Below are positions 33,185 to 42,999 of a stretch of DNA of 64,000 nt, in pieces (the stretch's first letter is position 1; the number at the start of each line of letters is the position of its first letter). The DNA lies in NCBI GenBank assembly GCA_023548195.1, contig JAJHZJ010000082.1:806001-870000 (forward strand), in the 5' to 3' direction. Position numbers and translations under genes: made by a program. The DNA is from Bettongia penicillata ogilbyi. Lineage: Eukaryota > Chordata > Mammalia > Diprotodontia > Potoroidae. The notes beneath the pieces are model-generated. The model was not told where the DNA came from, made no database searches, and saw nothing but the letters and a program-made list of their open reading frames with translations.

Positions 33185-33355
33185 GCTTCCTAGGATCATA
33201 TTTTCAGAAAGGAAAGGGTCCTCAGGGGTTTTACAGAAAAGGAAATTGATGCTCAAAAGAGTTAAGTGACCTACCAATTTCAAACTGGTAACAAATAGCA
33301 CTGTTAGAATTTGAACCAAGGGCTTCTGACTCCAAATCCAGCAATGTTGCCATAC
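33185..33355 (+). mobile_element. MIR-type SINE
   Basis: TCCTCAGGGGTTTTACAGAA, AAGAGTTAAGTGACCTACCA and CTTCTGACTCCAAATCCAGC are in MIR order. Confidence 0.7.
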
Positions 33356-33419
33356 AACTTGGAGCAAGACTTCTTTCTGCTTATTCCAGTCCATGGACTT
33401 TCCTAGTCAAGGCTAAAAT

Positions 33420-33547
33420 GGAAGGCAGTATAATACAATGGGAAAAGGACTAGTTTTGGACTCAGAGGACCTGAGTTCAAATTCTGATCTAATACTATGT
33501 CTGCCTATGAACTTTTGGACAAAGTATCAAATCTCTCTGAAAGTCCT
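33420..33547 (+). mobile_element. MIR 5' half, split by HAL1 copy 2
   Basis: GGCAGTATAATACAATGGGA and CTGAGTTCAAATTCTGATCT lead to CAAATCTCTCTGAAAGTCCT. The other half lies at 35320-35390 and ends CACTGAATCTATCATTC. Confidence 0.8.
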
Positions 33548-33555
33548 CAATTTTT

Positions 33556-35311
33556 CTTGTTTGAAAGTCAAATTTTCTTTTCAGCTCTGGTCTTTCCATC
33601 AAGAATGCTTGAAAGTCCTCTGTTTCACTGAAAGACCATATTTTCCCCTGAAGTATTATACTCAGTTTTGTTGGGTAGGTGATTCTTGGTTTTAGTCCTA
33701 GTTCCTTTGACTTCTGGAATATCCTATTCCACACCCTTCAATCCCTTAATGTAGAAGCTGCTAGATCTTGGGTTATCCTGATTGTATTTCCACAATACTG
33801 GAATTGTTTCTTTCTAGCTGCTTGCAATATTTTCTCCTTGACCTGGGAATTCTGGAATTTGGCCACAATGTTCCTAGGAGTTTCTCTTTTTGGATCTCTT
33901 TCAGGTGGTGATCGGTGGATTCCTTCAATACTTATTTTGCCCTCTGGTTCTAGAATGTCAGGGAAGTTTTCCTTGATAATTTCATGAAAGATGATGTCTA
34001 GGCTCTTTTTTTGATCATGGCTTTCAGGTAGTCCCATAATTTTTAAGTTGTTTCCCCTGGATCTATTTTCCAGGTCAGTTGTTTTTCCAATGAGATATTT
34101 CACATTCTCTTCCATTTTTTCATTCTTTTAGTTTTGTTTTGTGATTTCTTGGTTTCTCATAAAGTCATTAGCCTCCCTCTGTTCTATTCTAATTTTGAGA
34201 GAACTATTTTCTTCAGTGAGCTTTTGAACCTCTTTTTCCATTTGGCTAATTCTGGAAAGCATTCTTCTCCTCATTGGCTTTTTGAACCTCTTTTGCCAAT
34301 TGAGTGAGCCTATTTTTCAAGGTATTATTTTCTTCAGCATTTTTTTTGGGTCTCCTTTAGCAAGGTATTGACCCATTTTTCACGTTTTTCTTGTATCTCT
34401 CTCATTTCTCTTCCCAGTTTTTCCTCCACCTGTTTAACTTGATTTTCAAAATCCTTTCTGAGCTCTTCCATGGCCTGAGCCCATTGGATATCTATTTCAG
34501 ATATTTGGGATACAGAGGCCTTGACTTCTATGTCTTTCCCTGATGGTAAGCATCATTCCTCCTCATCAGAAATGAAAGGAGGAACCATTTGTTCACCAAG
34601 GAAGTAGCCTTCTATGGTCTTATTTTTCTTCCCTTTTCTGGGCATTTTCCCAGCCAGTTACTTGACTTCTGAGATTCCTCTCCACCCCCGCCTAGATCTG
34701 CCCAGCTAGTGCTTGGGGCCTGAGATTCAAATGCTGCTCCCCAGCCTCAGGGCTTTCAGGGGTGGGCACAGCTGCTATTCAATGTGAGCTTAAGTTCAGG
34801 TGCTCAGGTGGGGGCAGGGTCGCCTCCCAGGCTCAGTTCCCTCAGGGGGTTTATGCAGAAACCTTCAGTAATGGATCTGAGGTCCTTTCTGCTCCAGGAG
34901 TTCCGGCCGCTGCTGCCTCTGCTGCTGCCTCCCGAGGGGGCCTGAGTCACGGAGACACCCCACTTCCCTCTTGGCCAGCCCAGAAGTCTCTCACTCACTG
35001 ACCTGGAGTGCCTGTGGGAAGAGGGACCTTCGTGGCCACTGGAGATTCCGTCCCTGAAGCCTGCTCGGATCTGTTCCTCTGAGGGCTGCACGGCTAGGGC
35101 AGCGCAGGGGTGGGCTCCGCTATCCATGTGCGACGGACCCCTGGGTATGGCTTTCCAGGGCTCTCTGGAACAGAAATCTCTTCCACTGCGTTTCTGCACG
35201 GCTTGCTCTGCTTCAGAATTTGTGGGGAGTTCTTTTTACAGAAAATTTATGGGCTGTGGATTTGGAGCTAGCATACGTGAGTCTTTCTACTCCGCCATCT
35301 TGGCTCCTCCC
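33556..35311 (-). mobile_element. HAL1 copy 2, 3'-shortened
   Basis: The 5' end lies at 35311 (GGGGAGGAGCCAAGATGGCG) and the element ends right after ORF1, where the minus strand runs CTTTCAAACAAG into AAAAATTG. The 1-kb 3'UTR of copy 1 is absent, so this copy came from an RNA ended early or primed internally. It is flanked by CAATTTTT at 33548-33555 and a matching CAATTTTT at 35312-35319, and lies within a MIR. ORF1 is broken: frames survive at 33738-34115 and 33495-33734, and there is a 5-base deletion near 34254 compared with copy 1. Confidence 0.88.
33738..34555 (-). pseudogene. HAL1 copy 2 ORF1, frameshifted
   Basis: It is homologous to the copy 1 ORF1 protein. The RRM-side frame (MEENVKYLIGKTTDLENRS at 34115, then NLKIMGLPESHDQKK) is open to STLRD at 33738, and the C-terminal segment continues in another frame at 33495-33734. 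The coiled-coil half has a 5-base deletion and a run-length change in the T-tract near 34341. The leader with a TGA at 34553-34555 is preserved. Confidence 0.85.
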
Positions 35312-35380
35312 CAATTTTTTTTATTTTTAAAGTAAATAGGTTGGACTGGATAACACAGAAGTGTCCTTTCAACACTGAAT

Positions 35381-35390
35381 CTATCATTCT
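35381..35390. repeat. Left target-site duplication of the outer HAL1
   Basis: CTATCATTCT here is repeated exactly at 39881-39890, framing the outer HAL1 insertion. The target is the end of a MIR. Confidence 0.88.
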
Positions 35391-36265
35391 TTTTTTTCTC
35401 AGACTCACATCTTTTTTTTTTTATAAATCTTTTTTAGTTTTATTTATTTATTTTTAGATTTCAACGTTCATTTCCACAAAATTTTGAGTTCCAATTTTTC
35501 TCCCCATCTCTCCCCTCCCCCTACCCCCATAACACCTTGCATTTTGATTACCCCTTCCCTCAATGAACCCTCCCTTCTATCACACCTCACCCTTTCCTTA
35601 TCCCCATCTCCTCTCTTCTGTAGGGCAAGATAAATTTCTATACCCCATTACCTGTATTTCTTATTTTCCAGTTATATGCAATAACAATTTTCAACATTCG
35701 TTTCTAATACTTTGAATTCCAAATTCTCTCCCTCTCTCCTTCCCCACCCATTCCCACTGATAAGGCAAGCAATTCAATACAGGTTATGTATGTGTCGTTT
35801 TGCAAAAGACTTCCATAATAGTCATGTTGTGTAAGACTAACTTTATTGACCTCCATCCTACCCTGTCCCCCTCTTTTTTTCTATTCTCTCATTTGACCTT
35901 GTCCCTTCCCAAAAGTGTTTACTTCTAATTACTCCCTTCTCCCACTTGGCCTCCCTTCTATCATCCCCCTTACTCCACTTGTTCCCTTCTCCCCTACTTT
36001 CCTGTAGTGTAAGATAGATTTTCATACCAAATTTAGTGAACATGTTATTCCCTCCTTAAGCCATAAGTGAAGAGAGTAAGCTTCACTTTTCCCCTCTCAC
36101 CTCCTCCCTTTTCTCCTCCACTGAAAAAGATTTTTCTTATCTCTTTTATGAGTGATAGTCTGCCCCATTCCATTTCTCCCTTTCTCCTCCCAATATTTTC
36201 CTCTCTCACCCCTTAATTTAATTTTATTTTTTTATGGATATCATGTCTTCTGGTTCAACTCAACC

Positions 36266-36273
<8 letters not shown>

Positions 36274-36302
<29 letters not shown>
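36274..36302. repeat. (GT)n microsatellite in HAL1 copy 3 3'UTR
   Basis: About 14 GT units stand at the position equivalent to the TG tract of copy 1. Confidence 0.95.
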
Positions 36303-36304
<2 letters not shown>

Positions 36305-36432
36305 ATCCTTCCACCTACCCAAATACTGAGAAAAGTCTGAAGAGTTACAAATATTATCTTTCCACATAGGAATGTAAGCAGTTCAGCTTTAGAAAGTCCT
36401 TTATGATATCTCTTTCCTGTTTGTTTACCTTT

Positions 36433-36759
36433 TCATGCTTCTCTTGATTCTTGTGTTTGAAAGTTAAATTTTCTATTCAGTTCTGGTCCTTTCATCATGA
36501 ATGCTTGAAAGTCTTCTATACTGTTGAATGACCATTTTTCCCCTTGAAGTATTATACTCCATTTTGCTGCGTAGGTGATTCTTGGTTTTAATCCCAGTTC
36601 CTTTGACTTCTGGAATATATTCCAAACCCTTCCATCCCTTAATGTAGAGGCTGTCAGATCCTGTGTTATCCTGATTGTATTTCCACAATACTTAAATTGT
36701 TTCTTTCTAGCTGCTTGTAATACTTTCTCCTTGACCTGGGAACTCTGGAATTTGGCCAC
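36433..36759 (-). pseudogene. C-terminal part of HAL1 copy 3 ORF1
   Basis: MAKFQSSQVKEKVLQAARKK through ITQDLTASTLRDGR to the stop represents the C-terminal domain of the outer ORF1. Its upstream half is separated from it by the inner HAL1 and lies at 38632-39335. Confidence 0.88.
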
Positions 36760-36767
36760 AATATTTC
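36753..36767. repeat. Left target-site duplication of the inner HAL1 (15 bp, exact)
   Basis: TGGCCACAATATTTC is repeated without a mismatch at 38632-38646. The sequence belongs to the outer HAL1 ORF1 (codons for NIVAK). Confidence 0.95.
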
Positions 36768-37616
36768 ATTGAAAGACCATATTTTCCCTTGAAGTATTAT
36801 ACTCAGTTTAGCTGGGTAGGTGATTCTTGGTTTGAGTCCTACTTCCTTTGCCTTCTGGAATATCCTATTCCATGCCCTTCGATCCCTTAATGTAGAAGCT
36901 GCTAGATCTTGTGTTATCCTGATTGTATTTCCACAGTACTGGAATTGTTTCTTTCTAGCTGCTTGTAAGATTTTCTCCTTGACCTGGGAACTCTGGAATT
37001 TGGCCACAATGTTCCTAGGAGTTTCTCTTTTTGGATCTCTTTCAGGTGGTGATCGATGGATTCCTTCAATACTTATTTTGCCCTCTGGTTCTAGAATGTC
37101 AGGGAAGTTTTCCTTGATAATTTCATGAAAGATGATGTCTAGGCTCTTTTTCTGATCATGGCTTTCAGCTAGTCCCATTATTTTTAAATTGTCTCTCCTG
37201 GATCTATTTTCCAGGTGAGTTGTTTTTCCCATGAGATATTTCACATTCTCTTCCATTTTTTCATTCTTTTGGTTTTGTTTGGTGATTTCTTGGTTTTTCA
37301 TAAAGTCATTAGACTCTATCTGCTCCATTCTAATTTTGAGAGAACTATTAAATTCAGTGAGCTTTTGAGCCTCTTTTTCCATTTGGCTCATTCTGCTTTT
37401 GAAAGCATTCTTCTCCTCATTGGCTTTTTGAACCTCTTTTGCCAATTGAGTGAGCCTATTTTTCAAGGTGTTAATTTCCTCAGCATTTCTTTGGGTCTCC
37501 TTTAGCAGGGCATTGACCCGTTTTTCATACTTTTCTTGCATGTCTCTCATTTCTCTTCCCAGTTTTTCCTCTACCTGTCGAACTTGCTTTTCAAAATCCT
37601 TTTTGAGCTCTTCCAA
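36768..37616 (-). pseudogene. HAL1 copy 4 ORF1, 3'-truncated
   Basis: The coiled coil (EELKKDFEKQVRQVEEKLG), RRM (NLKIMGLAESHDQKK) and most of the C-terminal domain (ITQDLAASTLRDRRAWN) are open without interruption, but the frame ends at KIWSFNE and then runs out of frame into the outer element until 36666. The codon corresponding to the copy 1 start ATG is TTG here. Further upstream the leader starting at 37794 has an extra A in an A-run (frameshift) and a TAG lies near 37644, so this copy would not make a normal ORF1 protein. Confidence 0.85.
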
Positions 37617-37916
37617 GGCCTGAGCCCACCCGCCACCCCCCTAGGGTGTCTGGGGTACTGAGGCCCTGCCCTCCACGTCTTTCCCTGATGGCAAGAATAC
37701 GTCCTCATCTTCGTCAGATCCGAAGGTCGGGATCATTTGCATTTGTTGGAAAAAACTCTCTATAGTCTTATTTTTTCTTCCCTTTTCTAGGCATTTTCCC
37801 AGCCAGTTACTTGACTTCTGAGATTCCTTTCCACCCCCACCTGGATCCACCCAGCTAGTGCTTGGCCTCTGAGATTCAAATGGGCTTTCCGGCAGCAAGC
37901 TTTAGTTCTGGCGCTG

Positions 37917-38139
37917 GGGTGGGGGCAGGGCCGCCTCCCAGGCTTGGTTCCCTCAGGGGCTTTATGCAGAGATTTTCAGGAATGGAGCGGGTGGGGGCGG
38001 GGTGGGGGGGCCCGCCTCCTAGGCTCAGTTCCCTCGGGGGCTTTATGCAGAGGCCTTCAGTAATAGAGCGGGGTGGGGGGCAGGGCCGTCTCCCAGGCTC
38101 AGCTCCATCAGGTTTTATGCAGAAACCTTCCATAATGAA
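37917..38139 (-). promoter_or_regulatory. Three tandem ~70-80 bp units in HAL1 copy 4 5'UTR
   Basis: Units at about 37917-37988, 37989-38069 and 38070-38139 each contain a G-rich block, a CTCCCAGGCT-like block, a TTTATGCAGA core and an (A)TAATGGAGCG/ATAGAGCG-like end. HAL1 copies 1 and 2 have one such unit. The arrangement recalls monomer repeats of mouse L1 promoters. Promoter function is inferred only. Confidence 0.75.
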
Positions 38140-38631
38140 GATCCTGCCTGCTGTTGGGGGATTCCTGAGTCCTGGGCTGCTGCTGCCTCAGCCACCGCCC
38201 ACGCCTCTGCCTCCGCCACTTCCTGCCCCCGTCTCTGCCGCTGCCGCTTCCTCCCGAGGGGGCCCGAGTCACGGAGACGCCCTGCTCCCCCTCTCATCCA
38301 GCCCAGCCTTCTTTCTCACTGACCTGTAGCTTCTGTGGGTGGAGGGACTTTCCTGGCTGCCGAAGCTTCCGTGTCTGAAGCCTGCTCAGATCAGCTTCTC
38401 TGGGGCCGTGGCCAGAGCAGCTTTGGAGTGGGGTCCACTTTCCGGGGCGCGACGGACCGTGGGGACGGGTCTCCAGGGCTCCCTGGAACAGAAATCTCTT
38501 CCACTCCGTTTCTGCACACCTTGTATTGACCCAGAAGTTATGGGGGTCTCTTTTTACATTAATTCTATGGGCTTTGGTTTTGGAGCTCGTAAACGTGCAT
38601 CCCTCTACTCCGCCATATTGGCTCTGCCCCC

Positions 38632-39335
38632 TGGCCACAATATTTCTAGGAGTTTCTCTTTTTGGGTCTTTTTCAGGAGGTGACTGGTGAACTCTTTCAA
38701 TATTTATTTTGCCCCCTGGTTCTAGAATATCAGGGCAGTTTTCCTTGATAAGTTCATGAAAGATGATGTCTAGGCTCTTTTTTTGATCATGGCTTTCAGG
38801 TAGTCCCATAATTTTTAAATTGCTTCTCCTGGATCTATTTTCCAGGTCAATTGTTTTTCCAATGAGATGTTTCACATTATCTTCTATTTTTTCAATCTTT
38901 TTGGTTTTGTTTTTTAACTTCTTGGTTTATCTCATAGTCATTAGCTTCCCTGAACTCTACTCTCATTTTTAAAGAACTATTTTGTTCAGTGAGCTTTTGA
39001 ACCTTTTTTTCCATTTGGCTAATTCTGCTTTTTAAAGCCTTACTTTCCTCATTGGCTTTTTGAACCTCTTTTTCCAATTGAGTTAGCCTATTTTTAAATG
39101 TGTTATTTTCCTCAGCATTCTTTTGGTTCTCCTTTAGCAAGTTGCTGACTCCCTTTTCAAGCTCTTCTATGGCCTGAGACCATTTCATATTCATTTTGGA
39201 GGTACTGGAGGCAGAAACCTTGACTTCCTCTGACAGTATGCATTATTCTTTGTCATCTGAAAGGATGGAAGGAGATACCTGTTTGCCAAAAAAGTATCCT
39301 TCTATGGTCTTATTTTTTTCCCCTTTTTTGGGCAT
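38632..39335 (-). pseudogene. N-terminal part of HAL1 copy 3 ORF1 and its leader
   Basis: The leader at 39243-39335 begins MPKKGEKNKTIEGYFFGKQ and stops with TAA at 39243-39245. The coiled-coil frame at 38892-39194 begins MNMKWSQAIEELEKG. The RRM frame at about 38632-38875 contains NLKIMGLPESHDQKK and ends at RNIVA, exactly where the inner element was inserted. Frames are broken between these pieces. Confidence 0.85.
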
Positions 39336-39890
39336 TTTCTCAGCCAGTTATTTGACTTCTGAATCCTTTGTCAAGAGGAGGGTCCTAGTGCTCCTTCTCT
39401 CCCCAGAACTGTGCTCAGGGCTAAGGTTCAGATCCCCTGTTCAGTTTCTCCAGAGGCACCTTAACCATCTGCTGCCCACTGCTGCTGCCTGGGGACAATG
39501 CTGGGGGTACCCCACTCCCCTCTCGCCCAGCTGGGGATGCCTTCCCACACAGACCTTTGAAGCTTTCTTTGTTGCTGGTGGGTTGAGGGATCTGGGACCC
39601 TCCCTGCTGGGGATTCTTCCCCAGAGTCCTGTTCTGGTCCTGTTCCTCCTCATGCTGCAGGATCAGGGCTGGACTCCACTCTACTCAGCATCCTGTGAGA
39701 TAGACCTTTCCTATCAGCCTTCCAGATTATCTTTGCAGGAAATCTCTGTCACTCTGTCATTCTCTGGCTTCTGCTGCTCTAGAATTTGTTGAGAGTCATT
39801 TTTTACAGGTATTTTGTGGGCTGTAGAGGAAGCGCTGGAGTATATGCTTCTCTCTGCTCCACCATCTTGGCTCTGCCAGGCTATCATTCT

Positions 39891-40395
39891 ATCTTGAAAG
39901 AATGCCAGGAACATGGCATCAGGACCCTTCTGCTCCTTGTGTTTCGTTGGTCTATCGGTCACAATCATTATAAAAAACCAGTGATCAGGGCACTTGAAGC
40001 GCTCCATATGACCTTGAATGCCACCTTCCACCTCTCCCAGATTTACTTTCTAATTAGTCACTATGTCAGGATTTTTTGCTGTTGTTTGTTATTGTTGCTA
40101 TCAGAACAAACCTATTTTTCCCCACAGAGAAAAGCAATTTCCTCCTCATTTGATTTGCCAATATCTTCTCATTGTAGTTTTTCAGGGCAGTAGCCTAAAG
40201 GAAATCACTGACACTGTAGCTTATCTGCATTTCCAGGGTCCCTTCTCCCTTTCACTAGTCATTAAAGACCATCTTCAGGTAAAACATCAAGTCTGTACTG
40301 CAGCCTGTTGCTCTTGCAATTTACAGAGGAGGAGAGGGGGAACTCAGCCTTTGGGCACCATAGAAATGCTTGAGGTACCAATGGTTCATGTAAAG
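39891..40395. other. Anonymous sequence
   Basis: No recognisable repeat or coding signal. The plus-strand frames at 39786-40193 and 40063-40458 partly overlap the HAL1 5'UTR and look random. Confidence 0.35.
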
Positions 40396-40560
40396 CGAAG
40401 GCAGAGTGGGAAATGCATCAGGTTTGGAGTGAGAAAAAGCCAGTTCACATTCTATTAGGTGCTTATTAGTTGTGTGACCTTGGGCAAATCACTTAAATAT
40501 TTTTGTTCCCTAATCTGTAAAACAGGGGTAGTTACAGCAGAGCTATTACCTGCATATCTG
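40396..40560 (+). mobile_element. MIR
   Basis: GGCAGAGTGGGAAATGCATC, GTGTGACCTTGGGCAAATCA and CTAATCTGTAAAACAGGGGT are in MIR order. Confidence 0.75.
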
Positions 40561-40714
40561 CTCTGCTGACTGAAAGAAGTAGGATGCATGGGGTAGGTAG
40601 GGCGGAGTTAAAGACCCCTGACCTTGAGTTCAATGCAGTCTGTTGTTGCCACTGATCCCTAGACTGGGGACAGCCTGTGATTGGAGAAGGATGTCAAAGT
40701 GACTAGGCCATTGT

Positions 40715-40757
40715 GGGGGGAGAGGGGGGGGAAGGGGGGGAGAGGGGGAGGGGGGGT
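40715..40757. repeat. G-rich tract
   Basis: Six or more runs of five to eight G, separated by A or GA, fit the general pattern of a G-quadruplex-forming sequence on the plus strand. Confidence 0.9.
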
Positions 40758-40794
40758 CTACCTTCAGAGGTGTGCTTTCTCCCCCCAGGGCTCA

Positions 40795-41995
40795 GAAATT
40801 CATTCATTAAGTACCTCCTTAATGAATTGCCATCTGTGGGAGTTGCTAGGAATTTAAATACAATTTAAATACAAAGAATGATATAATCCCTGCTCTCAAG
40901 TTTGCATTCTATCCAGAAGACAAGATTATAAATACGTACTTACAGATGGATACAGATAAATACAAAATATGTAGGGACAGGATGGACCCAGGAGTTGAAG
41001 GATCAGGAAAAGCTTCATGGAAAATATGTTGCTTGAGCTGTATCTTAAATGAAGAAAGGGCTTCTATGAGGCAGACAGAAGGAGGGAGTGCATTCCACAC
41101 ATAAAGGTCAGCCAATACAAGGGCACAAAGATGGGAGATGGAGTGTTTTGTGGGAGCAACAGAAAGAAAGCTCATTGAGCTGAAATGTAGTAGGGGAGTA
41201 AGATATATATACCAAAAGATAGCTTGGGGTTGTTATGAAAGGTTTTAAAAAATAAAAAGATTTATATTTTATTCTAGTGGCAATGGATTTAAGTGTAAAT
41301 GCAAAATAGAGTTTTTTGTTGGGGAAAATATATGCTTCCTCCCCATGTAGGTCCTTTCCACTTTATGGAGTATCTTAGGGACCCTGTCTGGTGTAGCAGA
41401 GAGAGAGAAGGTTTCAGAGTCAGGAAGGCTTACGTTCAAGTTATGCCTCTGAACATATATTGGCTTCATGACCCTGGAAAGATGCCCATCTGAAGACTAG
41501 AATGGAGAGAAACTTGTGGCAAGCAGACTAAACAGTAGACCATTGGAATAATCTAGGCATGAAGAAATGAGCCTTGGCACCATGGTGGTGGTAGTATCAG
41601 AGGAAGGGTAGGAGGAGGAGATGTTACAAAGATAAAATCAGTAGGCCTGGGAAATGGATTGGATATGAAGGGTAAGAGAAAACGAAGAGTCAAGGATGGT
41701 ATTTAGATTGTTGAGCATGGGGGGCTGAGAGCATGGTGGTGTCCTTGACAATAAGAGGAAAGTTTGGAAGGGAGGAGAGTTTGGGGGAAAAATAATGACT
41801 TCTGTTTTGGACATGTTGTGTTTACGATGTCTACAGGACACCCAGTCTGAGATGTCTAATAGGCAGTTGGAAATGCAAGACTGGAGGTTAGTGGAGAGGT
41901 TAGGGCAGGATAGGTAGATTTGAGAAATATCAGAATAAAAATGATCACTGACTCCCTGGAAGCAGATAAGATCACCAAGTGAAAGAGTAAAGAGA
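40795..41995 (-). mobile_element. L2 LINE, 3' end to reverse transcriptase, interrupted by a MIR-like piece
   Basis: The 3' end is TTCATTCATTAAGTACCTCC. The minus-strand frame at 41638-41841 contains HNMSKTEVIIFPPNSP, matching the L2 reverse-transcriptase-proximal segment LNMSKTELIIFPP. A MIR-like SINE around 41380-41490 (AGAGTCAGGAAGGCTTACGT) interrupts it. All reading frames are broken overall. Confidence 0.75.
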
Positions 41996-42204
41996 GAGAA
42001 AATAAGTACTTTCAGGGTACATCTACTACTTCACAAAGGTATGAGGAAAGTGCTTTGTAAATATTATAATAGGATATAAACAGGAACAATTAATATTGGG
42101 CTTGGTTTGGGGAACTTAAGCAGGTGAAAACAAGCTTTAGATAGGGCTTGTTGAGATAGGGCCTCTTGAGAGAATTTCTTTAGAATTTCTTTAAAAAGTT
42201 GTGA

Positions 42205-42301
42205 TTTAAATGCAATTGCTTTCCTTTTCACCCTCTGACAGTCATCATCATCTTGATGTCATGGTCCTTTATGAGAAGGAAGGACAAACACAACAACGAC
42301 A
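42205..42301 (+). mobile_element. 3' end of an RTE-tailed SINE or LINE
   Basis: CTTGATGTCATGGTCCTTTA and AGAAGGAAGGACAAACACAA followed by CAACGAC match the tail of the SINE at 23364-23679. Confidence 0.7.
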
Positions 42302-42589
42302 GTTTCCTAGGGTTAGAATCCTCTGCCCAGCAGACTGGGAAAATTACTGTAATGGCAAGCTATTGAGTGACACTTGGGGGAAAGGTCACTGAACTTCTAG
42401 GAATTATTTGCAGGCTATGTGATGACTGTATTACTGTATTCTATTTCTGAAGACCAACAGTTCATATCTAAAGCTAGTTCCAGTTTCCATGACCAGATCT
42501 TTGATCCAAATGATTGCCTGATATTTTTTTCCAGCTGCTATGCTTGATCTTACCATCAGAGTGATCATAGTAAGTTATTCTATTTAAAT

Positions 42590-42965
42590 AAATCAACCAG
42601 CAAACTAGTAAACATTGACTATGTCCTAGATACTGTGCTAAACACTAGGGATGCAAAGAAAAACACAAATAGTCCTGGCCTCAAAGACCTTACTCTTTAA
42701 TGGTGGAAACAACATATATAGAAATAGGTGCATATAGAAGAGTAGATATAAAGTAGATGTAAAATTCAAAGTAGATGTAAAGTTTACCTTAGAAGGGAAG
42801 AGAATAGGTGCTTCAGGGATATAGATAGGGTTCTTGCTAAAGATAATATTTGAAGTGAATCTTGAAGAAAGTTGGAAATCTAAGGGGTGGAGGTGAAGAG
42901 GCATGGGGGACAGACCTTGCAGAAGAAACATGTGAGGAAACACAGAGAAGCCTTTTATTGGCACT
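42590..42965 (-). mobile_element. L2 3' region
   Basis: AGATACTGTGCTAAACACTA and CTGGCCTCAAAGACCTTACT are the reverse complement of the L2 terminus. A local AAAGTAGATGTAAA-type duplication lies at 42745-42785. Confidence 0.7.
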
Positions 42966-42999
42966 GTGTTATGAGGCCATGTCTATTGCTATGATTGAC

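Larger units (their letters stand above)
36768..38631 (-). mobile_element. HAL1 copy 4 (inner element), 3'-truncated, nested in copy 3
   Basis: The 5' end is at 38631 (GGGGGCAGAGCCAATATGGC) and a long GC-rich 5'UTR with three tandem units precedes ORF1. The element stops inside ORF1 at GGTCTTTCAAT, with no 3'UTR and no poly(A). The exact 15-bp TSD shows a target-primed integration into copy 3. At the 3' junction the next bases GAAAT can be read both as element (consensus TTTCAGTGAAAC) and as target, so the reverse transcript was probably primed on a short match instead of a poly(A) tail. Confidence 0.92.
35391..39880 (-). mobile_element. HAL1 copy 3 (outer element), carrying HAL1 copy 4 inside
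   Basis: The 5' end is at 39880 (GGCAGAGCCAAGATGGTGGA). The GC-rich 5'UTR runs to about 39340, then the ORF1 N-half to 38632; after the insertion, the ORF1 C-part at 36433-36767 and the 3'UTR to 35391 follow. It is the most diverged of the four HAL1 copies and has an exact 10-bp TSD. Its 3' end has two A-runs separated by GATGTGAGTCTGAG, so the tail is composite. Without the inner copy it would be about 2.6 kb. Confidence 0.88.

Noticed and set aside
37862..38329. 155-codon plus-strand frame and neighbouring frames in HAL1 copy 4
   Set aside because: They fall in the GC-rich 5'UTR with three tandem units, where stop codons are rare; composition is proline/glycine-rich from the repeat only.
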